From contig NZ_CP116304.1 in NCBI RefSeq assembly GCF_028010285.1, positions 753,501 through 817,500 on the forward strand: a DNA stretch of 64,000 nt, given 5' to 3'. Origin of the DNA: Pseudomonas sp. Q1-7 (lineage in GTDB: Bacteria; Pseudomonadota; Gammaproteobacteria; Pseudomonadales; Pseudomonadaceae). This document shows, piece after piece, positions 23,952-32,519 of the stretch. The notes beneath the pieces are model-generated. The model was given only the letters and a program-made list of their open reading frames with translations. It was not told the DNA's origin and did no database searches. The translations under genes were made by a program, and so were the position numbers. Numbering within the stretch: the stretch's first letter is position 1; each line of letters opens with the position of its first letter.

Positions 23952-25439
23952 TCAGGCGTCGGCATCCCAACGAGTGCCGGGTTCGATCGGAAACACCGGT
24001 CGCGGAACGTGTCGGTAGGGGAACAGGGTGTAATCCGAGCTGGTAACGCCAGGACTGGCGCAATGCACCGTGGCTCGGGATATTGGCTGGAACACCGGAC
24101 GATAGTACATGCGTGACTTGAGGATGAGGTAACGGCAGCGGGTCGGATCGAGTTCGACGCTGTGGAACACACCGAGGTCCCAAGGCTCGTGGGGCTCCTC
24201 ACTGACAAGCACCTGCGCGGTACCCAGATCGATCACCGCCGCCCGCCCCATAGAGCAGCGCATTCCGGTGTAGGTCGGGCCGCTGACCACATACTGTCCA
24301 TCGCTCACGGCAACCACCTTGCCGGTCACGGCAATCGGCGACACCGTGCCGTTCGGGCGCAGCATCTGATTACCGAGCTGCAGTTCCACCTGCGCACCGA
24401 TGCCGGCGTCGTGCATCACGGCAACCGCGGTGGGATCGCAGATAGGGCCAGTGATGATTTCGGTCAGCCCCCGATCCAGCGCTGCGGCAAGCACATCCAT
24501 GGTGTCGCAGGTTCCGCCGGACATGCAGTTATCGCCGTGGTCCAGCAGGAGCACCGGGCCGTTGCCCGAACTATCGGCCAGCTGCTGCGCGTGAGCTAAC
24601 GAGTCAGACAGCTCGTCCTCATGGAACACGAATGCCTCTCGGGTTTGCCAGAGCTGCCGTGCGATCTTTCTGGCGGTTTCATCTGCCAATCGCTGCTCCT
24701 GGGCGACGACCAGAACCGACATGCCGGCATCGGCTATATCCGCGAGGGGGAAACCGCCGAACACGCTCACCGCCAGAACGCCGGGCTGGGCTTCAGCGGC
24801 CCGCGCAGCTGCTATGGCATCACGCATTGCGCCCGGCACCTCGGTGTTCATTTGCAGGGTATGCGCCAGCAAAGGCGGATGTACCTTCGATTTGTAGGTG
24901 CCGCATCCATCCTCGAGCATACCCTCGATCACCCGGACCACATGCTCCCCGGTCTCGACCATGTCGATGTGCGGGTAGGTCTTGAACCCCACCAGCACAT
25001 CCGCGTTGTCGACCATCAACTGGCTCAGGTTGGTATGCAGGTCCAGTGCAACGCCGATTTTCGCGTGCGGGGCGGCCGCTCTGACCCTGGCCAGTAGCGC
25101 GCCCTCGCCATCGCCACCGTCGGTGGTGACCATCGCTCCGTGAAGATCTAGCAGAACGACCTCGCAGCCCTTGGCGACCTCGTCCACGATGGCGGCGGCC
25201 ATGCGTTCCCATGCGGCCAGTTCGACCGGGCCGCTAGGGTTTGCATGTGCGAAGACCGGCGTCCTGATCGAAGCGCCAACGCGCTCGGCGAATGCGATGA
25301 AAGCCCCCATGGCCGTAGCCGATCCGATACCTGCAATCAGGGCCTCATCCCCCCAGCGTGGATTGAACGCCGAGAGGGGAGTAGGAACCGGCGAGAAACT
25401 GTTGGTCTCGTGGTTCATACGAGCAATCACAATGCGCAT
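23952..25439 (-). CDS. M81 family metallopeptidase (MlrC-like)
   Basis: This protein of 495 residues belongs to the M81/MlrC family. The opening MRIVIARMNHETNSFSPV, the block EVVLLDLHGAMVTT, the metal-site segment GVALDLHTNLSQLMVDNADV and the C-terminal domain motif LLLDHGDNCMSGGTCDTMDV are all present. MlrC opens linear peptides in microcystin breakdown. Most family members are hydrolases of unknown substrate in catabolic operons. The ATG at 25439 follows CGGAGGC. It probably acts in the cytoplasm, as no signal peptide is seen. It lies between the binding protein and the regulator, and suggests a peptide- or amide-like substrate. Confidence 0.88.
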   Translation of the reverse strand: MRIVIARMNHETNSFSPVPTPLSAFNPRWGDEALIAGIGSATAMGAFIAFAERVGASIRTPVFAHANPSGPVELAAWERMAAAIVDEVAKGCEVVLLDLHGAMVTTDGGDGEGALLARVRAAAPHAKIGVALDLHTNLSQLMVDNADVLVGFKTYPHIDMVETGEHVVRVIEGMLEDGCGTYKSKVHPPLLAHTLQMNTEVPGAMRDAIAAARAAEAQPGVLAVSVFGGFPLADIADAGMSVLVVAQEQRLADETARKIARQLWQTREAFVFHEDELSDSLAHAQQLADSSGNGPVLLLDHGDNCMSGGTCDTMDVLAAALDRGLTEIITGPICDPTAVAVMHDAGIGAQVELQLGNQMLRPNGTVSPIAVTGKVVAVSDGQYVVSGPTYTGMRCSMGRAAVIDLGTAQVLVSEEPHEPWDLGVFHSVELDPTRCRYLILKSRMYYRPVFQPISRATVHCASPGVTSSDYTLFPYRHVPRPVFPIEPGTRWDADA

Positions 25440-25473
25440 GGCGCCTCCGTTCACTGCAAATTTTCCAGTTGGA

Positions 25474-26520
25474 TCAACGCGACGCCCAGGCGGTGAAGCG
25501 CACTTCTAGGTCCTCGGCATGGTCCAGCCAGAAGACGTTGTCGGTAGCCAGCGCGGCATCGAGGTTCGCCGGCGCGGTCGGCAGGTCGTGCAACTCTGCG
25601 GCGGAGAGGCCCTTCACGGCGTTCACGTTCGTCGGTCCGTAGGCGATGGTGCGGGCGAAGACCCGCTGGTTCTCCGTGTTGCTGGCGAACTCGATGAACG
25701 CGTAGGCCTGGTCGAGATTTTTCGCGCCGTGGACCACTGCCCAATGGTCAAGATCGAACAGGCTCTGGTTCCAGACGAACTTCAGGTTCGTGCCTTCCTG
25801 CTGGGCGTCCTTGATCCGGCCGTTATAGGCGCTGGTCATGACCACGTCGCCTGCCGCCAGCCATTGTTGGGGCTGGGCGCCGGACTCCCACCACTGGATG
25901 TTGGGCTTGATCTGGTCAAGCTTGGCGAAGGCCCGGTCGACGCCTTGGGGCGTGCTGAGTACTTCGTAAACCTCGTCCTTCGGCACCCCGTCCGCGAGCA
26001 GCGCGAACTCTAGGGTGTGCACCGCGCTCTTGCGCAGCCCGCGCTTGCCCGGGAATTTCTTCACGTCCCAGAAATCCGCCCAGGTGGCCGGTGCCCCATT
26101 CAGCTTGTCCGCGTTGTAGGCAATGCCGGCGGACCAGGCCAGGGTACCGACGCCACAATCGCTGACGGCTTCGGGCATCAGGTCTGCCTTGGATGGAATC
26201 TTTGACCAGTCCAGCTGGGTGATCAGCCCCTCGTCGCAGGCGCGCGCAAGGGAGTTTCCATCCATCTCGACGACATCCCAGGTGGCATGTTGGGTGTCCA
26301 CCATGGTTTTGATCTTGGCCAGGTCGCCGTTGTATTCCCCGGCGATTACACGGGTCCCGGCGCTTTTCTCGAAGGGACCGTAGTAGGCAATCTTCTGTGC
26401 TTTCTGAATAGCGCCGCCGAAGGAAATGACCGTGACCGATTCGGCGTTGGCCAAAGTCGACATGATGGACGAGGAGATCAGCAAGCTGGAAAGCGCGATG
26501 CGTTTGAAGGTGAAGGTCAT
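25474..26520 (-). CDS. Periplasmic substrate-binding protein (PotD-like)
   Basis: The 348-residue product begins with a typical signal peptide (hydrophobic LSSLLISSSIMSTLA, cleavage after ANA). It continues as a polyamine/opine-type extracellular solute-binding protein (VTVISFGGAIQKAQKIAYYG, WDVVEMDGNSLARACDEGLI, WADFWDVKKFPGKRGLRKSA, WWESGAQPQQWLAAGDVVMT). It should capture a cationic amine or related solute in the periplasm for an ABC importer. No ABC permease or ATPase gene lies in this cluster, so it must use a transporter encoded elsewhere, or the transporter genes were lost. The ATG at 26520 has only a weak ribosome site. Confidence 0.9.
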   Translation of the reverse strand: MTFTFKRIALSSLLISSSIMSTLANAESVTVISFGGAIQKAQKIAYYGPFEKSAGTRVIAGEYNGDLAKIKTMVDTQHATWDVVEMDGNSLARACDEGLITQLDWSKIPSKADLMPEAVSDCGVGTLAWSAGIAYNADKLNGAPATWADFWDVKKFPGKRGLRKSAVHTLEFALLADGVPKDEVYEVLSTPQGVDRAFAKLDQIKPNIQWWESGAQPQQWLAAGDVVMTSAYNGRIKDAQQEGTNLKFVWNQSLFDLDHWAVVHGAKNLDQAYAFIEFASNTENQRVFARTIAYGPTNVNAVKGLSAAELHDLPTAPANLDAALATDNVFWLDHAEDLEVRFTAWASR

Positions 26521-26575
26521 GGCATTGTCTCTATTGTTTGTGCATGGACGCAGTATGGCGAGGGGCTCGAACTGA

Positions 26576-27916
26576 TCAGGGTCGCCGATCCTGATAGCGG
26601 TAGAGGTGGTAGGCGAAGTACTGGCCAAGCCGCAGGAAGCGAGCGAACGGGAAGCGCGGCAAAGGGCTTGATGTGACCTGGGTGGGAGGCGTCTCCGGAG
26701 TGCCTACGGCCATCGCCGCTAAGCGCCTGCCCGCCAGGGTGGCGTAGGAGATTCCGCTTCCCGAGTAACCCAGAGCTGCAAAGACGCCTGGACTTTGCTC
26801 CAGTTCATGGATGTGCGGAACCCCGTCTTGGCTCATGCACACCCAGCCACCCCAGTCGTATTCGACGGCGATACCGGCCAGTTCGGGGAATTTGCGGGTG
26901 AGGCCTTCCAGCAGTGCGTCGCGATGGCGGGGATGTTCGGCATCGTTGCCGGATACGGCGCCAGGGCCGCCGAACAGCAGTCTGTTGTCGGGAAGACGGC
27001 GGTAGTAATACAGCAGATTCCTCGTGTCGATCATGCTGTCCATACTGGGCAAGGTCAGCCCGATCTCGTGCTCGGTGAGCGGGCGTGTAACCAGGATCCT
27101 TGAGTGGACCGGCATGTAGCGTCCGCGCAGGAACGGGTGGAGCCCGGGGGCGGTATAGCCGTTGGTGGCGATGATGACCTTGCGTGCCCGCATGGCGCCC
27201 TCGGGCGTTTCAAGCAGGTAGTGCCCTGCTTTACGTTCCAGCGAGATCACCGGCGAGGACGAATGCACTCTGGCTCCAGCGTTGCGCGCCATGCGCAGCA
27301 GCCCCATCGCGAGCTTCATCGGGTGAAGACCGAATCCCTCCGGAAGCCGGATGCCTCCGTGGACTTCGCCGCCGCGGTGATAATCGTGCAGCTCCTTGGC
27401 GGAAAGAATCTCTACTGGGAAATTGAAGTGGCGGTTGAACAGATTCGCTTCGCTTTCCAACCCCGCCAGTCGACTGGGGTGGTGAGCGAGCTTGATTACA
27501 CCATCGAGTTGCGGATCGCAGTCGATCGAGCCCTCGGTGATTAGCCTGCGGAGCTGGGCCAGGGCTTCGCGGGTGTCGTCGAAATAGCGACGCGCGACAT
27601 CCAGGCCGTAGTGGGAGATCAACTCGGAAGGCCACAAGTGCCCGCCCGATACCCGTGCGAACCCACCGTTGCGACTGCTGCAGCCCCAGGCAACTTGATT
27701 GGCCTCCAGCACGATCGCCTTGATCCCATGCTGATGGGCGAGAAAGTACGCCGCGCACAGACCGGTATACCCCGAGCCGATGATGGCTACGTCTTCCTCG
27801 GCTGTCCCTTTCAGGGGGCCGTCGTCCGGCGTGGGGTTGCCAGCGCTGGCCACCCAATAGGAGGGCGCGTGTGGCGCTCCATGACCGGGGTGAAGCGATT
27901 GCAGCGGATCGTACAT
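26576..27916 (-). CDS. FAD-dependent amine oxidoreductase (PuuB/DAO-like)
   Basis: This 446-residue protein has the DAO fold. It contains the FAD dinucleotide motif DVAIIGSGYTGLCAAYFLA, EANQVAWGCSSRNGGFARVS and the C-terminal FAALGYSGSGISYATLAGRR. It most resembles gamma-glutamylputrescine oxidase-like enzymes, which oxidise a primary or secondary amine to an aldehyde and release H2O2 or ammonia. It is the first gene of the six-gene cluster, with the binding protein 55 bp downstream. An ATG at 27916 gives the family-like start MYDPLQSLHPGHG. The next enzyme in the pathway is probably the aldehyde dehydrogenase at 21690-23135. Confidence 0.88.
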   Translation of the reverse strand: MYDPLQSLHPGHGAPHAPSYWVASAGNPTPDDGPLKGTAEEDVAIIGSGYTGLCAAYFLAHQHGIKAIVLEANQVAWGCSSRNGGFARVSGGHLWPSELISHYGLDVARRYFDDTREALAQLRRLITEGSIDCDPQLDGVIKLAHHPSRLAGLESEANLFNRHFNFPVEILSAKELHDYHRGGEVHGGIRLPEGFGLHPMKLAMGLLRMARNAGARVHSSSPVISLERKAGHYLLETPEGAMRARKVIIATNGYTAPGLHPFLRGRYMPVHSRILVTRPLTEHEIGLTLPSMDSMIDTRNLLYYYRRLPDNRLLFGGPGAVSGNDAEHPRHRDALLEGLTRKFPELAGIAVEYDWGGWVCMSQDGVPHIHELEQSPGVFAALGYSGSGISYATLAGRRLAAMAVGTPETPPTQVTSSPLPRFPFARFLRLGQYFAYHLYRYQDRRP

Positions 27917-28325
27917 CTTGAAATCTCTTTTATAGTATTTATGCTGATAAATACGATAGATCGAAAAAAAGCTGCCTGTCAAACCGTTTCAAGGGGTTTG
28001 GAGGCGAGAGGCGATGGGTGGCTGGGCCGAAAGGAATGCCGCGACTTTCTTTGACACCGTAGCTACCAGAGATCGCCTCGGAGATCGTGGCTGGAGACAC
28101 AAGAGATTGCCTGACCAGCTCCGCGCAGAGCCCCAGACTTGCAACGCAGGGCACTCGGAGCGTCCCTCGCTTCGCCAAACACTTTCACTGCTCTTGAGTT
28201 GAGGCAGCCGGTGACTTGTAGCCTTCCGAGTGATAGCGCTCTTCCATCACCCGAGTCATGGTGGTTTCCGTTAGAGGAGTGAATCGCCCGGAGGCGTGTC
28301 TTTTCGTTGAGCTCGAAGTAGCCCG
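27917..28325. other. Upstream region of the amine cluster, no recognised gene
   Basis: This 409-bp stretch between the FAD oxidoreductase and the IS4-family left end contains an AT-rich segment at 27930-27970 that may hold the operon promoter. Beyond that there are only short frames with no recognisable homology. A TGAATCGCCCGG sequence at 28280 resembles the left end of the IS3 element at 15897 for about ten bases but goes no further. Confidence 0.4.
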
Positions 28326-28342
28326 TAATGTTGTTCACTTAG

Positions 28343-29535
28343 GGAAACCCTGAAGAAGACTTCCCGAATCTGGTGAAATTCGCCGATCCCGTTGCCCGAG
28401 TATCCCGATGAAGCAGATGACCTTCGCCGACGCCGAGTACGCCGGCAAGCGCAAGCAGACCCGCAAGGAGTTGTTCCTGATCGAGATGGATCAGGTTGTT
28501 CCATGGAAGGGGTTGATCGGCCTGATCAAGCCGCACTACCCCAAAGGCGAAGGTGGTCGTCTGGCCTATCCGCTGATGGCGATGCTGCGCGTGCATCTGC
28601 TGCAGAACTGGTTCGGCTACAGTGATCCGGCGATGGAGGAGGCGCTGTACGAGACGACCATCCTGCGCCAGTTCGCGGGGCTGGGTCTGGAGCGCATCCC
28701 TGACGAAACCACCATCCTTAATTTCCGCCGTCTGCTGGAGGAGCATGAGCTGGCGGCTGGGATTCTGGCGGTGATCAACGGCTATCTGGGAGATCGCGGC
28801 CTGTCGCTGCGCCAGGGCACCATCGTCGATGCCACGCTGATCCACGCACCGAGTTCAACCAAGAACCAGGACGGCAAGCGCGATCCGGAAATGCACCAGG
28901 CCAAGAAAGGCAATCAATGGTACTTCGGCATGAAGGCGCACATCGGCGCCGATGCTGAATCGGGCCTGGTGCACAGCGTGGTGGGCACGGCAGCCAACGT
29001 GGCGGACGTTACCCAGGTCGGCCAGTTGCTGCATGGCGTCGAGAACGTGGTGTGTACGGACGCAGGTTACACCGGTGTTGAAAAACGCCCAGAGCATGAG
29101 GGACGGAAGGTTATCTGGCAGGTGGCGGCACGCCGCAGCACCTACAAGAAGCTCGATAAGCGCAGCGCGCTATATAAGGCTAAGCGCAAGATCGAGAAGG
29201 CCAAGGCCCAGGTGCGTGCCAAAGTCGAGCACCCGTTCCGGGTGATCAAGCGGCAGTTTGGCTATACCAAGGTGCGCTTCCGCGGGCTGGTGAAGAACAC
29301 CGCACAACTGGTGACGCTGTTCGCCTTGTCAAACCTGTGGATGGCGCGTCGTCATTTGCTGGCCACCGCAGGAGAGGTGCGCCTGTAGTGCAGAAAATGG
29401 TCGTCGCGAGCTGCTCGCGATGGACAAAACTGGATAAGTGAGCGAGCCATCTGGTCGATTTTGATCGACGGCCCGCTTTCAAAAAACGACGGAGGCTGAA
29501 GTCGGCGAGAAATACCGGGCTACTTCAGACCTTCC
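28343..29535 (+). mobile_element. IS5-family insertion sequence, copy 2
   Basis: This 1193-bp element has ends GGAAACCCTGAA and TTCAGACCTTCC. It is flanked by TTAG on both sides (28339-28342 and 29536-29539), which fits the YTAR target rule. It is inserted in the left end of the IS4-family element and is inverted relative to copy 1. Confidence 0.92.
28408..29388 (+). CDS. IS5-family transposase
   Basis: This DDE transposase of 326 residues is closely related to that of copy 1 (14713-15693), with the same start MKQMTFADAEYAGKR and full catalytic motifs (IVDATLIHAP, CTDAGYTGVEKRP, VEHPFRVIKRQFGYTKVR). Differences include LIGLIKPHYPKGEGGRLAYP and KGNQWYFGMKAH. The frame is intact, so it could be active and could also act on the ends of copy 1. 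It is the only gene in the element. Confidence 0.93.
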   Translation: MKQMTFADAEYAGKRKQTRKELFLIEMDQVVPWKGLIGLIKPHYPKGEGGRLAYPLMAMLRVHLLQNWFGYSDPAMEEALYETTILRQFAGLGLERIPDETTILNFRRLLEEHELAAGILAVINGYLGDRGLSLRQGTIVDATLIHAPSSTKNQDGKRDPEMHQAKKGNQWYFGMKAHIGADAESGLVHSVVGTAANVADVTQVGQLLHGVENVVCTDAGYTGVEKRPEHEGRKVIWQVAARRSTYKKLDKRSALYKAKRKIEKAKAQVRAKVEHPFRVIKRQFGYTKVRFRGLVKNTAQLVTLFALSNLWMARRHLLATAGEVRL

Positions 29536-29568
29536 TTAGGCATTTGAGTCGCTGCCGGGCTTCCTTGA

Positions 29569-29604
29569 AAATCCGATGCTAGATCTTCTGGCATCGGATT
29601 TTTT
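29569..29604 (+). terminator. Terminator-like hairpin just before the IS4 transposase start
   Basis: AAAATCCGATGC and GCATCGGATTTTTT form a 10-12 bp stem followed by T residues, ending at the ATG at 29605. It looks like a terminator that blocks transcription entering from the flank, a known way for IS elements to limit transposase expression. Confidence 0.65.
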
Positions 29605-30916
29605 ATGTCCTTCCAACAACAGTTGCTGGATCTGGGCGAGCTGTTCAACTTCTCTGACTTGAGCACCTTTACCCAGAACATCCCGATCGAATGGGTGGCG
29701 TTCGCGCTGGATCTTTCCACCCAAGCAACCATTCGTCGTCGCCGGCTACCGACCGATCCGGTGCTCTGGCTGGTACTGGGCATGGCCTTGTTCCGCGATG
29801 AACCGGTCCATGAGGTAGCCAGACGGCTGAACATCTGTGCGAAGGGGCTGGCCTCTCACGATCTTTTGGCCAGGAGTGGCATCAGCGAAGCCCGCAAGCG
29901 GCTGGGTGCCGAGCCAGCCGGGCGATCAGTGGGGGAGTGAGTGCTATGACGGTGATACCTGGCAGGACCTGTGGGTGTTCGCGGTGGACGGTGCCCTCCT
30001 GCGCACCCCGGATACGCCGGAGCTACGGGAGCACTTCGGCTCCGGCAATGCCGCCACCGAGCGGCAGACGCCGTTTCCCATGATGCGCCTGGTGGCTTTG
30101 ATGAATGTGCGCTCCCACCTGATTCTGGATGCCCAACTGAGCCCCTACCGGCGTAGCGAAATGCGTCTGGCCGATGCCTTTCTTCAGCAAATTCCCGACC
30201 ACTCGATCTCGCTGTTCGACAAGGGCTTCTGGAGTGCCGATCTGCTGCTGACCCTGGCCCTTCACGGCGAGCAGCGCCACTGGTTGATCCCGGCCCGCAA
30301 AGGCCCTGTCAGCGAAGAGGTGATCCGTTACGGCAAGCAGGATCGCTTGCTGCGCATGAAAGTTTCGCCGCAGGCGCGAAATTGTAACCCGGTGCTACCG
30401 GGCTACTGGGAGGCGCGTGAAGTCGGCTACGAACGGCAGGGCAAAGTCAATACCGTCCTGACCTCGCTGCCGGCCGATCGCCACAGTGCCAAGGCCGTTG
30501 CCGAGCTGTACCAGGAGCGTTGGGAGATCGAGCTGGGCTTCCGAGATATCAAGAGCCCCATGCAGCAGAATGCAGTGACCCTGCGCAGCAAGAAGACCGA
30601 CTTGATCTACCAGGAAGTCTGGGGACTGCTCCTGGCCTACAACATCATCCGCCGCGAGGCGAGTCAGGCGGCTGTGGCCTTTGGTCGCTCGCGATCCGAG
30701 AGACGCTTCAAGCCGGCCTGCCAATACATCACCGTGCAACTGATCGTCATGGCAGCGGCCAACCCGATCTCGGCAACCGGCAGACGCTTGTCGGAACTGA
30801 GCGCGGGAGTTGGAGGGCTGGTCCTCGATCACCACCCAAGGCCCACAAGGCCAAGGGCGGTGAAGATTTCAAAAACCCGCTATCCGGTGAACCGTAATGC
30901 TGCTCCGCTTAAGTGA
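29605..30916 (+). pseudogene. IS4-family transposase, frameshifted
   Basis: The first frame (29605-29940) encodes the DUF4372-like start SFQQQLLDLGELFNFSDLST and RRLPTDPVLWLVLGMALFRD, ending GAEPAGRSVGE. The second frame, read to 30916, takes up at GDQWGSECYDGDTWQDLWVF. It holds the DDE domain with D in VFAVDGALLRTPD, D in ISLFDKGFWSADLL and the YREK-like segment LYQERWEIELGFRDIK. About eight codons usually found between the two parts seem missing near 29910, so a small deletion shifted the frame. The protein is split between the N-terminal and catalytic parts and should be inactive. Confidence 0.82.
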
Positions 30917-30942
30917 ACAGCATTACGAAGTGAGCCGGGGCT

Positions 30943-32340
30943 TCAGCCCTGGGCGCTGCGCAACGCCGCCCCACCCTGCACTTCCCGCGAGCGACGGCGG
31001 GTGATGAGCAGGCCGGAGCAGACCACTAACGTGGCCAGCACCATGGTGGACACGACCTCGACGCGGTGGTCCGGGCGGAACAGCATGAGCACCAGCACGC
31101 TGCTGATGAACAGGATCACGCCCCAGGTGAGCCAGGGGAACAGCCACATGCGGTAACTCAGGGCCTTGCCTTCGGCCATCAGGCGTTTGCGCAGGCGCAG
31201 TTGGGAAACCGCGATGACCAGGTACACCAGCAGGGCGATGGCGCCAGAGCTGGCCATCAGGAAGCCGAACACCTTGGAGGGCACCAGGTAGTTGGCGATT
31301 ACGGTGAGGAAGGCGGCGCCGGTGGACAGCAGTACGGCGTAGATGGGGGTGCCGCTGCGGGTGGTCACCTGGGCGCAGGCCGGGGCGTCGCCACGGCGGC
31401 TCAGGGAATAGAGCATGCGCGAGGCGGTGTAGAGGGAGGAGTTGAGGCAGCTGGTGACCGAGGTGAGTACCACGAAGTCAATGATGGCCTTGGCGTGGGG
31501 CACGCCGAGGGTGTCCAGCACGGTGACGTAGGAGCCTTCAGTGGCCAGGCGCGGGTCGGTCCAGGGCACCAGGGCGACGACGATGAATATTGACAGGATG
31601 TAGAACAGGGTGATCCGCCAGATCACCGAGTTGGTGGCCTTGGAAATCTGCTTGCCGGCGGCGTCGGACTCGGCGGCGGCGATGGTGACCACCTCGGCGC
31701 CGAGGAAGGAAAACATGGTGATCAGCATGGCGCTGAGCACGGCGCCGAAGCCGTTGGGCATGAAACCGCCGTTGTCCCACAGGCGCGAGACGCCGCTGAC
31801 ACCGGTGCTGGGCAGCAGGCCGAGGATGGCGCAGGCGCCAAGGATGATGAAGCCGACGATGGCGGCCACCTTGACCAGGGCCAGCCAGAACTCGAACTCG
31901 CCGTAGTTCTTCACGCTGAACAGGTTGGTGGCGGTGAGCAGCAGGGTGATCACCAGGGAGAGCACCCAGATCTCCATCTGCGGCACGTAGGTGTTGATGA
32001 TGGTGGCGGCGATGTTGGCTTCGATGGGGATGATGAGCACCCAGAACCACCAGTAGAGCCAACCGATGGTGTAGCCGGCCCATTTGCCAATGGCCTGGTC
32101 GGCGTAGGTGGAGAAGGAGCCGGTGTCCGGAGAGGCGACGGCCATTTCGGCCAGCATGCGCATCACCAGCACCACCAGCACGCCGGCGAAGATGTAGGCC
32201 AGGATGGTGGCCGGGCCGGCTTCGGCGATGGCGCGGCCAGAGCCGACGAAGAGGCCGGCGCCGATCACGCCGGCAATGGAAAGCATGGTCACGTGGCGGG
32301 ACTTCAACCCATGACTCAGGTTGTTCTTATCTGCTTGCAT
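30943..32340 (-). CDS. gabP: GABA / 5-aminovalerate permease (APC family)
   Basis: The 465-residue protein has twelve predicted membrane helices and the APC amino-acid transporter signature near the start (HVTMLSIAGVIGAGLFVGSG), as well as GabP-type segments such as PDTGSFSTYADQAIGKWAGY. It imports omega-amino acids such as GABA or 5-aminovalerate by proton symport across the inner membrane. It is last in the glaH-lhgO-gabD-gabT-gabP order. A strong terminator separates it from gabT, so its expression may be lower or independent. Its stop lies 19 bp from the IS4-family end. Confidence 0.9.
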   Translation of the reverse strand: MQADKNNLSHGLKSRHVTMLSIAGVIGAGLFVGSGRAIAEAGPATILAYIFAGVLVVLVMRMLAEMAVASPDTGSFSTYADQAIGKWAGYTIGWLYWWFWVLIIPIEANIAATIINTYVPQMEIWVLSLVITLLLTATNLFSVKNYGEFEFWLALVKVAAIVGFIILGACAILGLLPSTGVSGVSRLWDNGGFMPNGFGAVLSAMLITMFSFLGAEVVTIAAAESDAAGKQISKATNSVIWRITLFYILSIFIVVALVPWTDPRLATEGSYVTVLDTLGVPHAKAIIDFVVLTSVTSCLNSSLYTASRMLYSLSRRGDAPACAQVTTRSGTPIYAVLLSTGAAFLTVIANYLVPSKVFGFLMASSGAIALLVYLVIAVSQLRLRKRLMAEGKALSYRMWLFPWLTWGVILFISSVLVLMLFRPDHRVEVVSTMVLATLVVCSGLLITRRRSREVQGGAALRSAQG

Positions 32341-32408
32341 GGCATTACCTTTGTTCTTGTCGTGCCCCCTGGGCAGCGTCGGTTTCCGCGCTCACCAGAG
32401 CCGCGGGA

Positions 32409-32458
32409 GCAAAAAAAGCCCGCGCTGCCCCGGACGGTGTGACGGGGCAGGCGCGGGT
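32409..32458 (-). terminator. Rho-independent terminator between gabT and gabP
   Basis: On the minus strand a long GC stem (CCCGCGCCTGCCCCG paired with CGGGGCAGCGCGGG) is followed by TTTTTTT. It lies 61 bp after the gabT stop and 69 bp before the gabP start, so it should uncouple gabP from the upstream genes at least in part. Confidence 0.85.
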
Positions 32459-32519
32459 GAGCAGGGACCAGGGTGACGCTCTAAATCGTGCGGCCCGCTG
32501 GGCCGCTGTCTGGGTGTCC

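Larger units (their letters stand above)
28326..30924 (+). mobile_element. IS4-family element carrying a nested IS5-family copy
   Basis: The ends are TAATGTTGTTCACTTA (28326) and the inverted TAAGTGAACAGCATTA (ending 30924). An IS5-family copy with its own TTAG duplication lies in the left end, 13-17 bp from the tip. The flanks CGAAGTAGCCCG and CGAAGTGAGCCG look like a decayed target duplication of about 12 bp, usual for IS4. The transposase is frameshifted, so the element is defective. Confidence 0.8.

Noticed and set aside
28280..28300. Solo IS3 end matching the element at 15897
   Set aside because: Only about ten bases (TGAATCGCCC) match; the rest of the 25-bp repeat differs.
14568..29535. 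Composite transposon made of the two IS5 copies
   Set aside because: Each copy has its own matched 4-bp target repeat (CTAG/CTAG and TTAG/TTAG), so they inserted independently.
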